64,000 bases of DNA, taken from positions 2,004,261 through 2,068,260 of the forward strand of contig CP137668.1 of NCBI GenBank assembly GCA_037976565.1, written 5' to 3'. The position numbers and the translations under genes were made by a program. This document shows positions 14,153 through 27,558 of the stretch, piece by piece. Position 1 is the stretch's first letter. Each line of letters starts with the position of its first letter. Source of the DNA: Mesocentrotus franciscanus. Its lineage: Eukaryota > Echinodermata > Echinoidea > Camarodonta > Strongylocentrotidae. The notes beneath the pieces were generated by a model. The model saw only the letters and a program-made list of their open reading frames with translations. It was not told where the DNA came from and made no database searches.

Positions 14153-14659
14153 GATATTTAATGTTGTTGAAATGTGGAGTAGAGGGTGGGGGAAATGATC
14201 ATGGACAGGTTATGGTTCTGAATGACAGAATTGTGAAGTGGTCAACCTTGTGTTATCTTGACCTGACCATTCTAACAAAATAAAGAAAGACAAATTATTA
14301 TCATGGAAACGCGACAGCACGAAAAAAGCGTGTGCCTAAGTGTTGGTTAATGGAACAGAGTACGTGCAGGAAATAAAGAAAACAATTTGCGCAAGCTCAC
14401 TTATAGGAACTATATGAAAATAGCTTATACCTTCATTGGTAACAAGGAAAGGGCGAGCAGCGTGTCGTAAACCTTACCTTAGTTAGACGTGTAATGATCT
14501 ATCAATCAAAAGATGGTGGGGGAAAAAACAGCCGGAAGGCCAAAATGAGTGAAATATAACTATATTTTACTATACACTAGAAGAAAACAGATATATCAAA
14601 ATGGTCATAAATCACTTTGAAAAAAGCAACTCCAGGCTAAAGAATGTATGTTCTGATTA

Positions 14660-15330
14660 TACCGTGTGAGTCAAAAAAAAGTTTACACCTAGAAAATTGC
14701 TAATTATTTTAAATATCTTCTATGAACAGTAAATTATTATACATCTTATGAAAGAGTGTTTTATTCCAAATCATTTGGTATCATGTTTGTGTGGTATGTG
14801 TTCACGCTTGGATGAACAGGAGGCATTGTTTGCGAGAGTGCAAAAATCTACTTGCGCCAAAGTGATGCCTACAGCATGTATTATGTTGGGATTAGTGGAG
14901 TGAGAGAATGAATTGAATGTATCAAATGAAATGCATTGCATATGCTTTTTGCAGAAGCAAAGTCACACACGCACACACACACGCGCACAAATGTTCTTTG
15001 ATATTTGATATTCGATATTTGATATGTGTGGCATGATTAATTTTGTTAGGAATATTATTTGGATCTGCAAAAACCGATGTAATACCCAAATCCCAATTGT
15101 TTTATTTAAACATCAGATAAGCAACTTTGGTGCAAATCGATTTTTGCACTCTCGCAAACAATGCCTCCTGTTCATCCAAGCGTGAACACATACCACACAA
15201 AAATGATACCAAATGATTTGGGATAAAACACTCTTTCTTTCATGAGATGTATGATAATTTACTGTTCATAGATGATTTTTTAATAATTAGCAATTTTCTA
15301 GGTGTAAACTTTTTTTTGACTCACACGGTA
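14660..15330. mobile_element. 671-bp foldback element with TA target sites (Tc1/mariner-like MITE)
   Basis: Long terminal inverted repeats of roughly 220 bp start TACCGTGTGAGTCAAAAAAA on the left and end with the complement at 15310-15330. TA dinucleotides border both ends (14658-14659 and 15331-15332). The arms match at high identity, for instance around GCAAACAATGCCTCCTGTTC at about 15155. The central roughly 200 bp is not self-complementary and has no transposase frame. A TA target site and long inverted repeats fit a non-autonomous Tc1/mariner-type element. Confidence 0.8.
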
Positions 15331-17119
15331 TACGAACCCATAAGGTCATTAGGTCTATAAGAATAGTAATTGTACATATCAATATGTGCCATACGATTGT
15401 ACCTCAGGTGTAACAAGATTGTTATTTAGGTTCACAATGAATTCTGATCATTGAAACCTGTTCATATGGACATAAGATATATATTTATTATTCATTCTCA
15501 CATTTAAACATCAAAGCTGTGTTATCTGGTTATCCTATTGATGACATTATAAAAGGATCACATAATCAACAGTTTTCTGTATAAAAGATATAATATGTGA
15601 CTATTAACGCGTGTACAATGTGTAGACGAATGTTACTTCACAATTACCAGTAAACCTATGTACAAAATTCTACAGGTCGAACCTGTACGATGTATGTTTA
15701 CAATGTGCTCAAGGCGCTGAATACTTTAAAATCATCGTTCTATTATAGACGAATTAGAACTCGGTCACGGTACGGTATCATAGATGCTAAACTAACAATG
15801 TGAGTGAAATGTCAAACATTTCCTTAAAGGAAAATAATCCTTTCAGGCATTGACGTTCAAAGCATTGCTTGATTTCCGGTGTGACACGTTTTAATTTGTC
15901 TAAAAGATGACAACAAATAAAGGTATAGATTCCATTCATTTCCTTGTATATCCCCTTGTTATACATCGTAAATGGAAACACGAATTCTAAATTTATTGGA
16001 TTTATCGTGTTTGTAATTTAAGATCCGAGCCGGTACACAGGTACACGGTACACAGACCTCGATATCAATTTTATTCTTCTGGAAAAGAAAAACTGTGAGA
16101 TTTCAACACTCGCAAAGAAATCAAGGTCTGTTCATTGAGATTTTCACATAATTTTTACTTTTGCTAAAATAATTTTATGAGACACCCTAATGGAAGACGG
16201 GAGAATAAATATTTTTTTTTTTATCTTGATAAGTTTTGTTGGTCAAAAAACACAATAATTCACAAAGTATGCGTTACATTTTTTTGCAGAAAAATAAATA
16301 AATAAACATTGTTTTACACTTCAAGCATGTTGTTTCACATTACAATGTAACATAACAAAAACATAGCATGATACTTCTGCATACCCCGGCCGCACAGACG
16401 ATACGACCATCAGACCGACACTAAATGGAAAGAGAGAGGTTAAGAAGTAGGGAGAATAAATATCATGATATTAAATTTTCCACACAATGCAACACCAATG
16501 CCTCATTAATTTTGATCCAATAAAAATGCTAAATGTCCTATTTTTGCGGCAGATGCTATATCATCAACAGAAATGCATCTCACTCAAAATACAGAAATTT
16601 AAGAAAAATTGACGACACCTCTGATTTCTGACAAAAAGACGAAATTTTCTCTTTCATCGTTTTTTTTAATAACACGCCTCTGAAATTAATAATCGATTTC
16701 CTATTTGTTTTCAAACCGAGTGATATATTTTACACTTCAGTCCAAAGTTCAAATCAATTCAGATCATCTGTGCGCTATCCTTTTCTCCTTTTTACCATTT
16801 ACTGACTTCTTGGAGGTGTTATTCAACATCTTTAGGAATTATTACTTATCCTTGTGACTTCTTTTTGCAGACTTCGAGATATGTAATTAAACCAAACATG
16901 TTGTTGTTGTTGTTTTTATAACCATATATTCAAATACAAAAATGCAAATACAAAATTTACAATTTAAAAGAAAACGAAATAAAATACAAGAGAGTTCAAA
17001 AAGTAACATACGGCTGGTAATCTATAATCAGCTGCAACAGTATATTATTGCTGCTTGTCTTCCACGAGGCCAAAAACAAAAGATACGAAATATACAAAAG
17101 ATACAAAAAACAACAAATA
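15331..17119. other. Gene-free stretch
   Basis: AT-rich with nothing recognisable. A fragment at about 16383-16425 (CCCCGGCCGCACAGACGATA) resembles the edges of the CCCCGGTCACAC-type MITE fragments elsewhere in the window. Confidence 0.5.
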
Positions 17120-17148
17120 TATTTATATATATATATATATAAATATAC

Positions 17149-17184
<36 letters not shown>
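17120..17184. repeat. (TA)n followed by (TAA)n microsatellite
   Basis: An alternating TA tract near 17123-17143 and then TAA repeats to 17184. Confidence 0.9.
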
Positions 17185-17186
<2 letters not shown>

Positions 17187-17354
17187 CTTTTAAAGTCCAC
17201 TCCAAATTTTATTAAGTTAAACCAAAAATGGAAATTCTTTTGCCCAATTGATCGTGAGCCCGGCAGCCACTGAGCAGCGCCAGATCGACATTGCTCTATC
17301 CCTTATTGTTGAACGCCAAACAAGGTAGCAGCAACTCCCATCTTTTTTAACGTC

Positions 17355-17440
17355 GTTGGTATGACGGGGCCGGGATTCGAACCCACGACCTCCCGGTTGT
17401 GAGGCGGACGCTCTACTGACTGAGCCAACACACCGAGGCA
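17355..17440 (-). mobile_element. tRNA-Val-like SINE head
   Basis: The minus strand shows a tRNA-like segment with a GGCTCAGTCAGTAGAGCG A-box region, a CCTCACAA anticodon-loop region (anticodon CAC) and a GGGTTCGAATCCC B box. The 5' and 3' acceptor strands (GCCTCGG and CCCCGTC) cannot pair, and the anticodon stem has a mismatch. I therefore read it as a SINE-derived or dead tRNA copy and not a working tRNA-Val gene. Confidence 0.6.
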
Positions 17441-20309
17441 GTATTATAGAATTATAAATCAATGAACATCGAGTTGATTTCTCAATACAATCTGTATTAA
17501 TTTGAAGGTTTACCCCAAGGCGTGTTTACAAAACGCACCAAAGGATAGAAATAAAAATAATTTTCTTCTTTAAATGGCATGTAAATTGATGTGCTTGAAA
17601 TTTGTAATATTTTATTAAGCACTTGATGGTTGACTGTACACAATTAAACTATATTCATATTTTATTTGAAGTGTTAAGTAATATTTATGATGAGCTACAC
17701 TCATGAATAGACCATTTTAATCAAATTTAAGGAATCAATCTTTGTTAAGTGCCTCGTTACAAATTATTCATTTACCTGTTACGAATAATTGTATTTCAAC
17801 AGTTAGAATGCGAATTGAATACATCGGTTTTTGCTAGCTAGGACAAACTTTATGGCTTGTCCTACCTAACAACGGGTAATGTATGCCAAAATAGACTATT
17901 TAATAAGTCTATTGCAATGATGAAATTAAACCACCCAAATGAGTTGCCAGGCTTTAAAAAATTCATACAATCAAGTATGCTTATTGGTCATGCTATGAGA
18001 ATAGAAGGAAGATTTCTCTTTGTTAATCATCGATATATTAAGTATATATTTCTTTAGGTTAATTTCAAACACACTCATACGTCCCGAACTTTTCTATATT
18101 CTGCCTATATAATGTCATGAGCATTAACTTTCATTTCCCCGATTTGAACACCATCGCTGTGTGGTTATTAACTTACACTTGTATAAAGGTTCAGGCAAAT
18201 ATATATTTTTTAATAGGCTACGGTGTAGCAGCTACGCTTCTCAGAAGTTTTGGATGCAATTAGGTGCACAATTTTTTTCAATAGCAATAGGACTATGAAA
18301 CCAGTGCTCATGCCAGTCGTTTAGTGCAAATGTTCCTTTCAAACCAATTCAATACCTGAATATATTCTGGCATCTTACCTTATACTTATAGGCACTACCT
18401 TTAGATATTTGCCTGATACTTGTATGTACATATAGATAAGAACACAGCTATAAAGTATACGAGACAGGAAACATGAGTATTCTTTGATGTACATGTATAA
18501 AGATCGCTTGAATAAAAAAAGGCATTTGTGGGGAGTTTTGTCTACAGAGAGTAAATGAAATGAATGCATCTAGAGAGGAATTTATTGAATAATGTTTAGA
18601 ACTTCAGTTTCTGTATATGGTTATTGATTAAAAGATAAATCCTCTCCTGATCTAATATAAGCTTTCCGGTAAAAATAATTTGTGAAAACGATAGTTATAA
18701 TTATGTCTTATAAAGTTGACATTTTCATGCTAGCAGCAAGCAATTTACCTTAATCACAATAATAAAACCAAGATTTCATTAACTTAAGTATTGTCATGTG
18801 TCTATAAAATATCCACTTTTTAGTACAATGACCTACAGTAGCCAGAAAATAACAAAGCGATATAAAAACAGGGAATTCTTAATCAGACTGCTTAAAGTTT
18901 GATAAGTGGTATCACTATCATATCACTTTAATAATGACAGTATACACGAAACATATTTCCACAAAATGTACTTGAGTTTATTTTTTATTACAATCAATAC
19001 CTACTGCTTGCTTACGTGACAGTTTGATATTAATGTTAGAATCACTTGAATCTCCAGGCGTTTTCGGTAATCAAACATCATTTGGAAGTGCCCGCAGTAT
19101 TCTCATTTTCGAAATAGCAACGTATGAGTGAAGTTTTTAATTTGCAAAGTAGGTGTTTACGCTTGTAACGAACAGATTACAAATGCAATTTTTGAAGAAA
19201 AAAAGAAACGTTAGTGCTAAATCCTGGGGCATGGGGGTGTGCGTAAACCCCTCCCCTTATTCTTCCAATCAGGGTTGCAAATGCATTATTATTGCTAACT
19301 TGCTGGGGGCCCATTGCGCCCATTCATCTACAGAACTCTGTAACTAATAATCTGTGTAGGGGTAGCCAGAAGGGTGTTACCTCTATACAAATTTATATGT
19401 GCTAATGCCCTTCTGACGTTCTGTCCACGAATCAAGCACGTAACCACTGTTTTAAAATGGCAATGGAAGGATGTGTGTGTGCTTTTGCAATCTATGAACA
19501 TGTATCGAAGAGAAGGAAAATGAGTGAAGTCATCTAGTTAGGATTATGAAGTCAGATCCGGTGGCTCGTGTACACGAATACAAAGTAGGAATAAGTGGCT
19601 TCCATGTATCAGTTATCCTTCATACATGCGGGAGCTCAATTGCATTCATTCATTTATTCACGGAATGAACAAGAAGCTAATGTGTTTTTTATTAAAGAAA
19701 AGTCTCTGTATTAATGGAGGAGAAACTTGTGCACATAAATTCGCACTAATCGTTGAAAGGACAATCGAGAAGGGCGTGGAGGCCTTGCTCTTGGCGATGG
19801 AATAAACCTCAGTCATGCTCGAGGGAGGGATGTGAAAACCGTGAATTCGAAAGACGAAGTGTAGAAGAAGAAAAAAAGGATAAACTAAATATTTTGCAAA
19901 CTCATCTCATGTATTTGAATCGTGTATGGAGCTGGTAACAATCGATTTAACTTTCAAGCAAAATAGTCGATATTTCAATAGTTATGGAATGTTTTAAAAA
20001 AAGATTGACCCACTTCGTCTACATACAAGTTGAAAATTATTTAGTCAATGGAATGTAGACAACATGACCTGAGGTTGCTTTATACTTCTAAAGACATCGA
20101 TTTTGAGAAATAGTTTGCTCAGAGTTTGATTTCATGCTTTTCCTGACTCCCAAAGCATTTAAAACTGATCTTTAATCTTTTCAATTTAAACGTAAATATT
20201 AGGTCTATAGTCATGATAAAACAAACCTACCATAACTAATGCAATTTTATTATACATGTATCCTTAAAACCGAGGATGTCCCTCTCACCTCGTTCATGTT
20301 AGTCCTCCT
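17441..20309. other. Gene-free stretch
   Basis: No supported gene or element. The open frames here are short and lack splice context or domains. Confidence 0.5.
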
Positions 20310-20441
20310 GGGCCCCGTCTTACAAAGAGTTGATATCAATCGCAACTATGTACATAAGAGATAGGAGACTGCAAACTTGCGATTGATTGGAGGGCTTGCG
20401 ATTGATTTGGATCGATCGCAACTCTTTTTAAGACGGGGCCC
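20310..20441. mobile_element. 132-bp palindromic MITE
   Basis: It starts GGGCCCCGTCTTACAAAGAG and ends TTTTTAAGACGGGGCCC. The interior repeats TTGCGATTGAT / ATCAATCGCAA several times, so the element folds on itself in more than one register. A related copy in the opposite orientation, with a long insertion, lies at 23515-23746. Confidence 0.65.
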
Positions 20442-21594
20442 TGATTTATTAAAAAATATCCTTTAGGCACCATTTGGTTTGGAACAACGGAAGATAGCGA
20501 AACGATCGTCACAAATAAAGAGAAGATGTTTTCAATCAGCCATGACCTACTTTTTGAAATGCAGCCCAAATATGGATATTTCAGATCACACCTCTGTTAT
20601 TCATGAAAAGGATATTCATCTTACGATGTTTTGTATCATTTCACCTAGCATGTATTTGCTTACACGCCCCACATATCCGCTTTAAACTAATCAAGGAAAC
20701 ATCACAATTGCTCTAGGAATATCAGCTTAATTACAACTACTCTATGGTTTCGGGTTACCAAAGTGAGCCGAGCTGAAACATTAAAAAAGATACGATTCTT
20801 TGGGCAATTTACTTTCTAATTGTTTACGTTTAGAACATAGAACTTTGATGTTTACTCTTAAACCGTTATCTAGAAGGGTATCTCAAGGGCACACAGTCTG
20901 GATGTCAGCTAGGTGAGGATGTGAGAGGAGAGGTTGTTTTCCAAAGTGTCGACCGTCGCAAGAATCAATAAAGTGCGGTTATGGCACGGCTGTGAAGGAC
21001 CTATGTACATTATAAGGCATCTTGTCTTAGAAGGTGGTGTAAAAGCCACATCTTATCTAGAAAGGTGAAAGAGGAGAACATATAATCGAGAATCAATTTG
21101 CCGATAGATAGGGTTCTGTTACGTGCAATTTCACCGATCTGCTTAGTAAGGAAGAGTGAAGGCTGATATGCACCGCCTTGTCGCTGTTTCTGAAAGATGC
21201 TTCACTAGAATGTGCTTGAGGTCGGGTCTAATTGTGCTGGCTGCCTTTTGCTAGCAAATATGATAAGATTGTTTATGATTGGAGTGGATCCAAGTATTAT
21301 CAGCTAAATATATTTAAAGTATAAGTGAATAGTTTCCCTATATGCCGTAACTCTGACAAGAAAAACTGAGCGTCATATAGTGTATCCACTCAGGCTCGAA
21401 ACACTTTTAAATGTTGACAGTAAGAACACTGTATGTTCATAATGTGTTCACACTTTGTGCAACGGTGAGACATTTTGTGGCCACAATTGGCAGACAGAAT
21501 CAAAGCCAAGTATGATCGCATATTTTCATAATAGAATATTGTCATGCTGTATCCACGCTGTTTTCATACTGTGTCACACAGTATGACTTGGCCA

Positions 21595-22340
21595 AATCCA
21601 GAAAAGACTCGATTAAGTGTGTTCCACCTTAATTAAGAACAGAGATTCCCACCGACAACTGAAAGTCAGATGGTATGGAAAGTGGCTGAAGCACATCCAT
21701 AAGCCGGTCTACCTAGGCGTCACACTTGACCGTTCCCTCTCATTCAAGGACCACATTGCCAAGACAGAGGCAAAAGTTAGAGCTAGTAACGGCATCTTGA
21801 AGAAGCTAGCTAACACAAGGTGGGCAACAGATGTAAGCACTATTCGTACCACAGCTCTTGCTCTTTGCTTCTCCACCGCTGAGTATGAATGCAGTCCCTG
21901 TGTGGAGTAGGTCGTCTCATGGTGCAAATTGACCCAGTCTTGAACGCTGCATGCAGAGCTATTCCAGGCTGCCTACAACCAAGGAGATATCACAAGAGTA
22001 CATGAGCAGGTGATCTGTACTCGCTGTGTGGTAAGTCAGTGCCGCACTAACTTTCCTTTGGACCCAGCGAATAGGGTTCAAGTGATTCATGGCCCACCTG
22101 GTCCTGTCTAAATTGCCTTCGGACTGGAACAGGACAATGCTAAGTCCCCATGCATACATGGGGCTATAGTAAAGATGGAGGAACTATGTGCGACTCTGGG
22201 GATGGAACAGACGTTGAAACGCCTTTTAGTCTGCCTCCTCTCAGAACCCAGTACCCCCGAAAGAGGGTTTCAACGCCAAGGCCAGATCCTACGTCCTCCA
22301 TTGGACCGGGCTTGTGTAGTGGCTTGATAAGAAAAAGTGT
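21595..22340 (+). pseudogene. Non-LTR retrotransposon reverse transcriptase remnant (3' end)
   Basis: Translation in several frames gives the C-terminal part of a jockey/RTE-like reverse transcriptase polyprotein. SVFHL lies near 21615. A frame shift follows, then KPVYLGVTLDRSLSFKDHI near 21702-21760 (the LGV.LD...F..H block after the catalytic domain), ILKKLANTRW and STIRTTALALCFSTAEY. After a stop at 21908-21910 the homology resumes in other frames (DPVLNAACRAIPGCLQP near 21930, then WGYS...MCDSGDG near 22160-22200). At least three frame changes or stops make it dead. The 5' two thirds, including the YADD catalytic region and the endonuclease, are absent. No target-site duplication was found. 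Confidence 0.75.
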
Positions 22341-23514
22341 GACATGTTGTGACAACACACAGAATCAAATGATGTGTGCACCACAGTATGAGCACAGTGT
22401 ATGACACTGTGTGACATTTCGTGACTACCTACATAATCGCAGTGTGTATTTCACTGTGATAAAAGAGTAGATTTTTAAATCTTTAATAATGCATACAATG
22501 TGAACGCACTTAGTTCACACTCTGTGACAGAGGGTTATATATTGCGTCCCCAGAGAGAATCTCAAGCTGTAGGCACTACAAAGCGACCACATTGGATTTG
22601 TAAAACTTCGTGTTGTCAATAGAAACAAACAAAAATATAGGTAAAGCATGTTTACACGCACGCACACATATACACAGACATGCAAACAGAGTAAGCAACA
22701 TGAAAGGTTTAGACATACCTTTTATGACATCATAATCCCCTTGTAACGATCCTTGTCGTAATGGAGAGACCATGCAGGTTGCTGATTTAAGAAGTCTTCA
22801 GTAGTTATGTACTGTTACATTTATACCTCCCGGACCCATGTTTGTGTGCTTCTTATTACACATGTCCATATTGCATTCTGAAAAGTAGATGCACGAGAGC
22901 ACTGATTTGCAATAACTGAATAAACAAACAAAATGAGGAAGAAACGGAATACGCTTTCAAGTTGATCTGTGATCATGGTTATATAGCTGCTTTCATAGCT
23001 GATTGTATGGTCATGACTAACTATCCTCTCATAGCTGGAGATGTGAGTTGGTCTAGCGGCACGTTCACAGCTCTCTGTCTTCGCCTACAAACTGGCTCAG
23101 GCGCACCCCGGTTCGAAACGGAGTCACGTCTTTAGGATGGTGACGTTAAAGGTCGGTTCCCGGACGTAAAAATCATATCTGATTGATACCGTATGAAAAA
23201 GAAAAAAATTACACACAGACATAAAGGACCCCCATTTGTACGGATAGTCTCATAAATAATATGTACGAATAAAAAGGCTAATGTTAGCTAACAATTATAT
23301 TCAGTTTCATTTTCCAGTTGAGTTCCCTTAAAAATTGCCAGCAGTCAGCAACAAGTATAATGAAATTATCCACTCCCCTTCTGAATAAAAGCGTTGATTT
23401 TCTCCAGAATAGGGGAGGCGCAGTACGTTCCATAGGAGAGGGGGAACATTTAATTCCGAAAATTATTGGGGTTGACCCTGCCCCCTCCTTTCCACCCGTC
23501 TGATGAAGAGGTGC
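22341..23514. other. Gene-free stretch flanking the reverse transcriptase remnant
   Basis: At 22345-22530 there are several near-palindromic CACAGTGTGTGACA-like words, and similar words occur at 21430-21590 on the other side of the retroelement remnant. They suggest an older element into which the retroelement inserted. A possible tRNA-like SINE piece lies at about 23045-23185 (GGTTCGAAACGGAGTC). Confidence 0.4.
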
Positions 23515-23664
23515 GATTGATACGAATCAATTGCAAGTCCTCCAATCAATCGCAAGTTTGCAGTCTTCTATATTTTAATAGTTGTTATGCATGGCTTTCT
23601 TGAAAAGCAGGTCCACTGGCTTCCAATGGAACTGAATGAAACTACCCTGTTGAAAGAAATCATG

Positions 23665-23695
<31 letters not shown>

Positions 23696-23746
23696 GATTC
23701 GCAAATAAGTTGCGATCAATTGCAACTGCTTATAAGACGGGGCCCA
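23515..23746. mobile_element. Copy of the GGGCCCCGTCTTA MITE family with internal insertion and (AAAT)n
   Basis: It ends in CTTATAAGACGGGGCCC and holds ATCAATTGCAA / CAATCGCAAGTTTGCAGTCT blocks shared with 20310-20441. Between the arms lies about 110 bp of unrelated sequence ending in (AAAT)n at 23663-23693. That looks like a short retroelement tail inserted into the MITE. Confidence 0.5.
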
Positions 23747-26050
23747 GGTATCAAGTTGTTCATTCTGATACTCGTTCTCTTCCGTATGGATAAGGGGTAC
23801 CTACCATCGCAGTAAGTTGAAAGTCAAACGTGATATATCTTTCTCAAAAACGGGGATAATTATATATAGATTCAGATTATTGTCTTAGGTTGCATAGAGG
23901 CTGCATGAGACATGCTTTCCAAACCCCAACAACTGTCGCCTTCTATCGGGTACCCACGAATACATCTGGGTAAAATAAAAGACATTTAGATAAAATGCTG
24001 ATAACATAAGTGTTGTACCAGGCAACGAACCAACGGCCTTTGTATCTCCAGTCAATTATTTACTCCACTCTACTACAATACTACATTGGCCTTCAAGGCT
24101 CGAAATATTCAAATGTGAAAAATTGAAATATTGAATTGAGATCAACCCTCTTTGCACCCCATGTAACGACGCCTCTAATTACAGGGGATAATCTCGAACA
24201 TGCTAAAAAAAAATAAGACACGACGTTCAGACCAGCTGCCCAAACAGAGCTCTTAATCCATTCACTGAAGTAAGACTCAAACGAGCTTTTTTGGTCTTTA
24301 TGATTTTATATTGTGTTGATTAACGGAGATTCAAGTCATCATAACAATTATTATTACCTAAATAAAAGCTGATAAATCAGACAATGAGATTATAGAATGT
24401 TTGTGATTGTCGCAGGATTAACTTTCGTTAACTTGTTCTTGCGATGTTCCTCCCACTTACACGACTACTGCCAGATTCGAGTTAACGTATCCATTGAACT
24501 AGTCATCAAATATCCTTTTAGAAATGTCAATCCTGATTCGACTATATCTACAGCTCCTTGTATTAAAATCATGATCTACGAATGGTATTACCAAAAGCAA
24601 AGCTTTACTCCATATGGTGTACGCCAACTTTAAAGGCTATACATTAATTGTGAATTCCGATTTGACAGCATTAATACTGTCAGGAAACGTTCGCTTGTGA
24701 GAAAAGCAACCCCGGGGTATAGGTTAATCTGAACTCATTTGAGATGCCATTAGCAAGGACGCCATTCATAACAACCTCCCGTTACCTAGTAGGCTTGTGG
24801 ATCCACCTTCATGAATGAAATGGATTAGCTTCAAAGGGGTAAACAGGTGGGTCCTGAGAGCATAATAAGATGTAATTAAGGGGGTTGTGAAGGATTCATA
24901 AGGTCACTGGAAAATGATGGATAGTATTTTTTTCACATTCAAACGCTTGTTTATACATTTGTAGGTTTTTTTGTAAACATTCAATTCATCTATAGAATCA
25001 TAGCAAGTGATCCATATCAATTAAATTCTTACGAAGTACCTCTCTAAAAACAAATTGTTTAAATCAGATGTATAAATTGAATTGTATTAGTTTATGTGCA
25101 TTGAATTTCAATGCCATCAGAGGCTTCTTTACATATTTTCATCATGAAAAAATCACTGGTATCAATGGCTGGATTCAGATCGTGCGTATTGATTGAATAA
25201 TTGTATCTACAACAATAATCATAATGGGTATTTAACTTGTTTAATTGCATGGAATGAAATAGAAATAACTTTGGTATTAATCATGATAAAATGCCATTGA
25301 TTGAATTGATTGAATACGTTGCAGACATATAACTTGGAGGAAATTTGGGACGCAATATACCGGGGGTGATAAAGATTGAAAAATATATAATCTGTGCACA
25401 TATCCCAGACAAACCATTCAATGTATGGTATCACATTCCAACATTCCGAAGACAGGACAGTTTTGTAAAAGGTCGTACTTGAAAATGCGGTCTTTTCACA
25501 TTGACATGCCCGTCTTTCATTACCAAAGTTACTTTGGTTCTTTTATCTCTCAATTTTAAAGGGGCACACGTTCCAGTAATCAATAACAGCGGCACGTGTA
25601 AGTGAGCTAACTTCATACACTCTTTTCATGCACTACTCCAAAGTGGCATCATTAGAAATCAAACCAATTAGACCCTGGGTGGATAATGTCTCGGGTGTCA
25701 AACATATAGATGAAAACAACAGTTGAGATCATTACGTGACTGGATGAGAGTGGTAAGATATCCATCTATCATGTCTTGAAGACATCCAATACTTTTCATC
25801 TACACCACCTAATCCGTGTTTAGTGTTCAACCCACCAACTTTCCCTGTAACATCCTTGTCCATGTTCAGTGACATGCATCAAGGCTCACTTGCCGTCAAT
25901 CATCATCATCATCATCATAGGCTTGTCTGATTGCAACATAAGAGACGACCTCAATCAGGATGTATTTCACTTCTGCGCGAAAAATATGCACCGGACTGGT
26001 TTCCTCCGACAGAAAAGTGACTGGATGTTAGTTCAATCATTTTCTAGGCC
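23747..26050. other. Gene-free stretch
   Basis: No recognisable coding exon or element. There is a short ATC microsatellite at about 25898-25919. Confidence 0.5.
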
Positions 26051-26051
26051 T

Positions 26052-26170
26052 GATGGTTCAATGGTAGAGCAGTGGTCTCGTAACTATGAAGTACCAGGTT
26101 CGAAACCATGTCTATACCATTCTAAAGTGCCATTTGGTAAGGCATCGATCCTCATTGGCATTCTTAAAAA
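26052..26170 (+). mobile_element. tRNA-headed SINE fragment (Thr-like)
   Basis: TGATGGTTCAATGGTAGAGC followed by AGTGGTCTCGTAACTATGAA and the B-box CAGGTTCGAAACCATG. The downstream body, GTGCCATTTGGTAAGGCATC, matches the copy at 26838-27037 (AGTGCCCTTGGGTAAGGCAT). It is a diverged member of the same SINE family. Confidence 0.65.
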
Positions 26171-26344
26171 TTCAACGGTAAATCTGTTAATCACTGATGG
26201 AAAAATGATATCAGTAGACGGGTAAAAACAATAAAAGATATTAGATAATTGTCGAAGTTTATGAAGTGATTTTGTTTCATTTTTTTCCATTTAGATGATC
26301 ATGCGCTTCTGTGTAATTTTGGAAGAAACGGTCAGCTTTGGGGA

Positions 26345-26346
<2 letters not shown>

Positions 26347-26397
<51 letters not shown>
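26347..26397. repeat. (TA)n microsatellite
   Basis: About 51 bp of uninterrupted TA. Confidence 0.97.
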
Positions 26398-26400
<3 letters not shown>

Positions 26401-26837
26401 CAATATTACTCAAGTTTGGTGTTTGAACTTACGACGTGACCCTGATTTTTAATGAATGAATGATAAAAATAGCTCATAATCCTTGTAAAAATACGGGTAG
26501 CGCCATTCTCCTGCTGAAATACATCCAATGAATGAAATTGAAAGTATAGTATTTTTATATTTTTCTGCGAATCCTTACATTCACAGGTGAATTACGGCGC
26601 CTCATTCCTAAGTCACATTGCTTACCCTACTTTCATTATCATGGCCGGCTCCATCACACATCAACACTATCTTATTATAATGATTTATATTATTAGTGGC
26701 AAGGTGTTTAGAGTTGTAAATAGGCTATGTTATAACATTGGATTATCAGAGAAATAAGGGGATGGTTGTTTTACGTGACTTCTTTCATTTTTGTTTCATA
26801 AATCATTTATTTTAATAGTCACTTCCGTTACCATTTG

Positions 26838-27037
26838 GAGGAGACGCGATAGCTCAGTTGGTACAGCAGTGGTCTCGTAATACGGTGACCCGGGTTCGAA
26901 ACCAAGTCGATGCGCTAGTGCCCTTGGGTAAGGCATTAATCCTCACTACCAGGTCCCTCGGAGAGCACCTAAAGCCGTCGGCCGTCTGGTTGCTTACTTA
27001 CAAGCATTTATGCTTTCTTAGCAGTCAGGTAAAATAG
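26838..27037 (+). mobile_element. tRNA-derived SINE, nearly full-length copy
   Basis: The tRNA-Thr(CGT)-like head GATAGCTCAGTTGGTACAGC...TCTCGTAATAC...GGGTTCGAAACC is followed by a roughly 130-bp body. The tail GTCTGGTTGCTTACTTACAA...GCAGTCAGGTAAAATA recurs as the isolated tail at 46585-46710. The body after the B box rules out a plain tRNA gene. Confidence 0.75.
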
Positions 27038-27558
27038 CCATCACATCTGAACAATTATAGCGACTGTTATACAAAGAATCGGAAAATGAAACTACTGCCA
27101 TTCACTGAGATGCAAGAAACCTCTCCTTTCTCAAAGATTCCTGTTTTTGCAGTTGCTTACCGGTAATTTCTTTCTAATAGTTTTCAGTCAGGACTGTTTT
27201 GCCACGTATTCGCTAAGACACAGTTTTATGGGTAGGAAGACGTTTTACCGCCAGAATTTATTTTTCAACAGAAAAGCAAGCTTTCTAAATCGGCATGTCA
27301 AAACAAAAAATCCAGACGGGCGCTCGTAATATTTTGAAACTTGCCAAGAATGGTATCGAAAGTTCCTATAAGATCCATATCATTTTCCGACAATAATTTT
27401 AAAAGAAGTCCACAATTCTACATATTTGTCAGTAAAAAGAAAATACATTGGAAAGGCGTGTTACATCCGGTCTCTACCCCACGATATAGCGATGCCCTTG
27501 ATGAAGTCATTGACATGCAGGTTGAGTTAACCCTGCGATGAGAGAGAATAGTATAGAT

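Noticed and set aside
17355..17440. Functional tRNA-Val(CAC) gene
   Set aside because: Acceptor strands do not pair and the anticodon stem has a mismatch; best read as SINE-derived.
22164..22404. Independent small genes on both strands after the reverse transcriptase remnant
   Set aside because: The plus-strand frame contains WGYS...MCDSGDG, the expected downstream end of the same retroelement; the minus-strand frame is its shadow.
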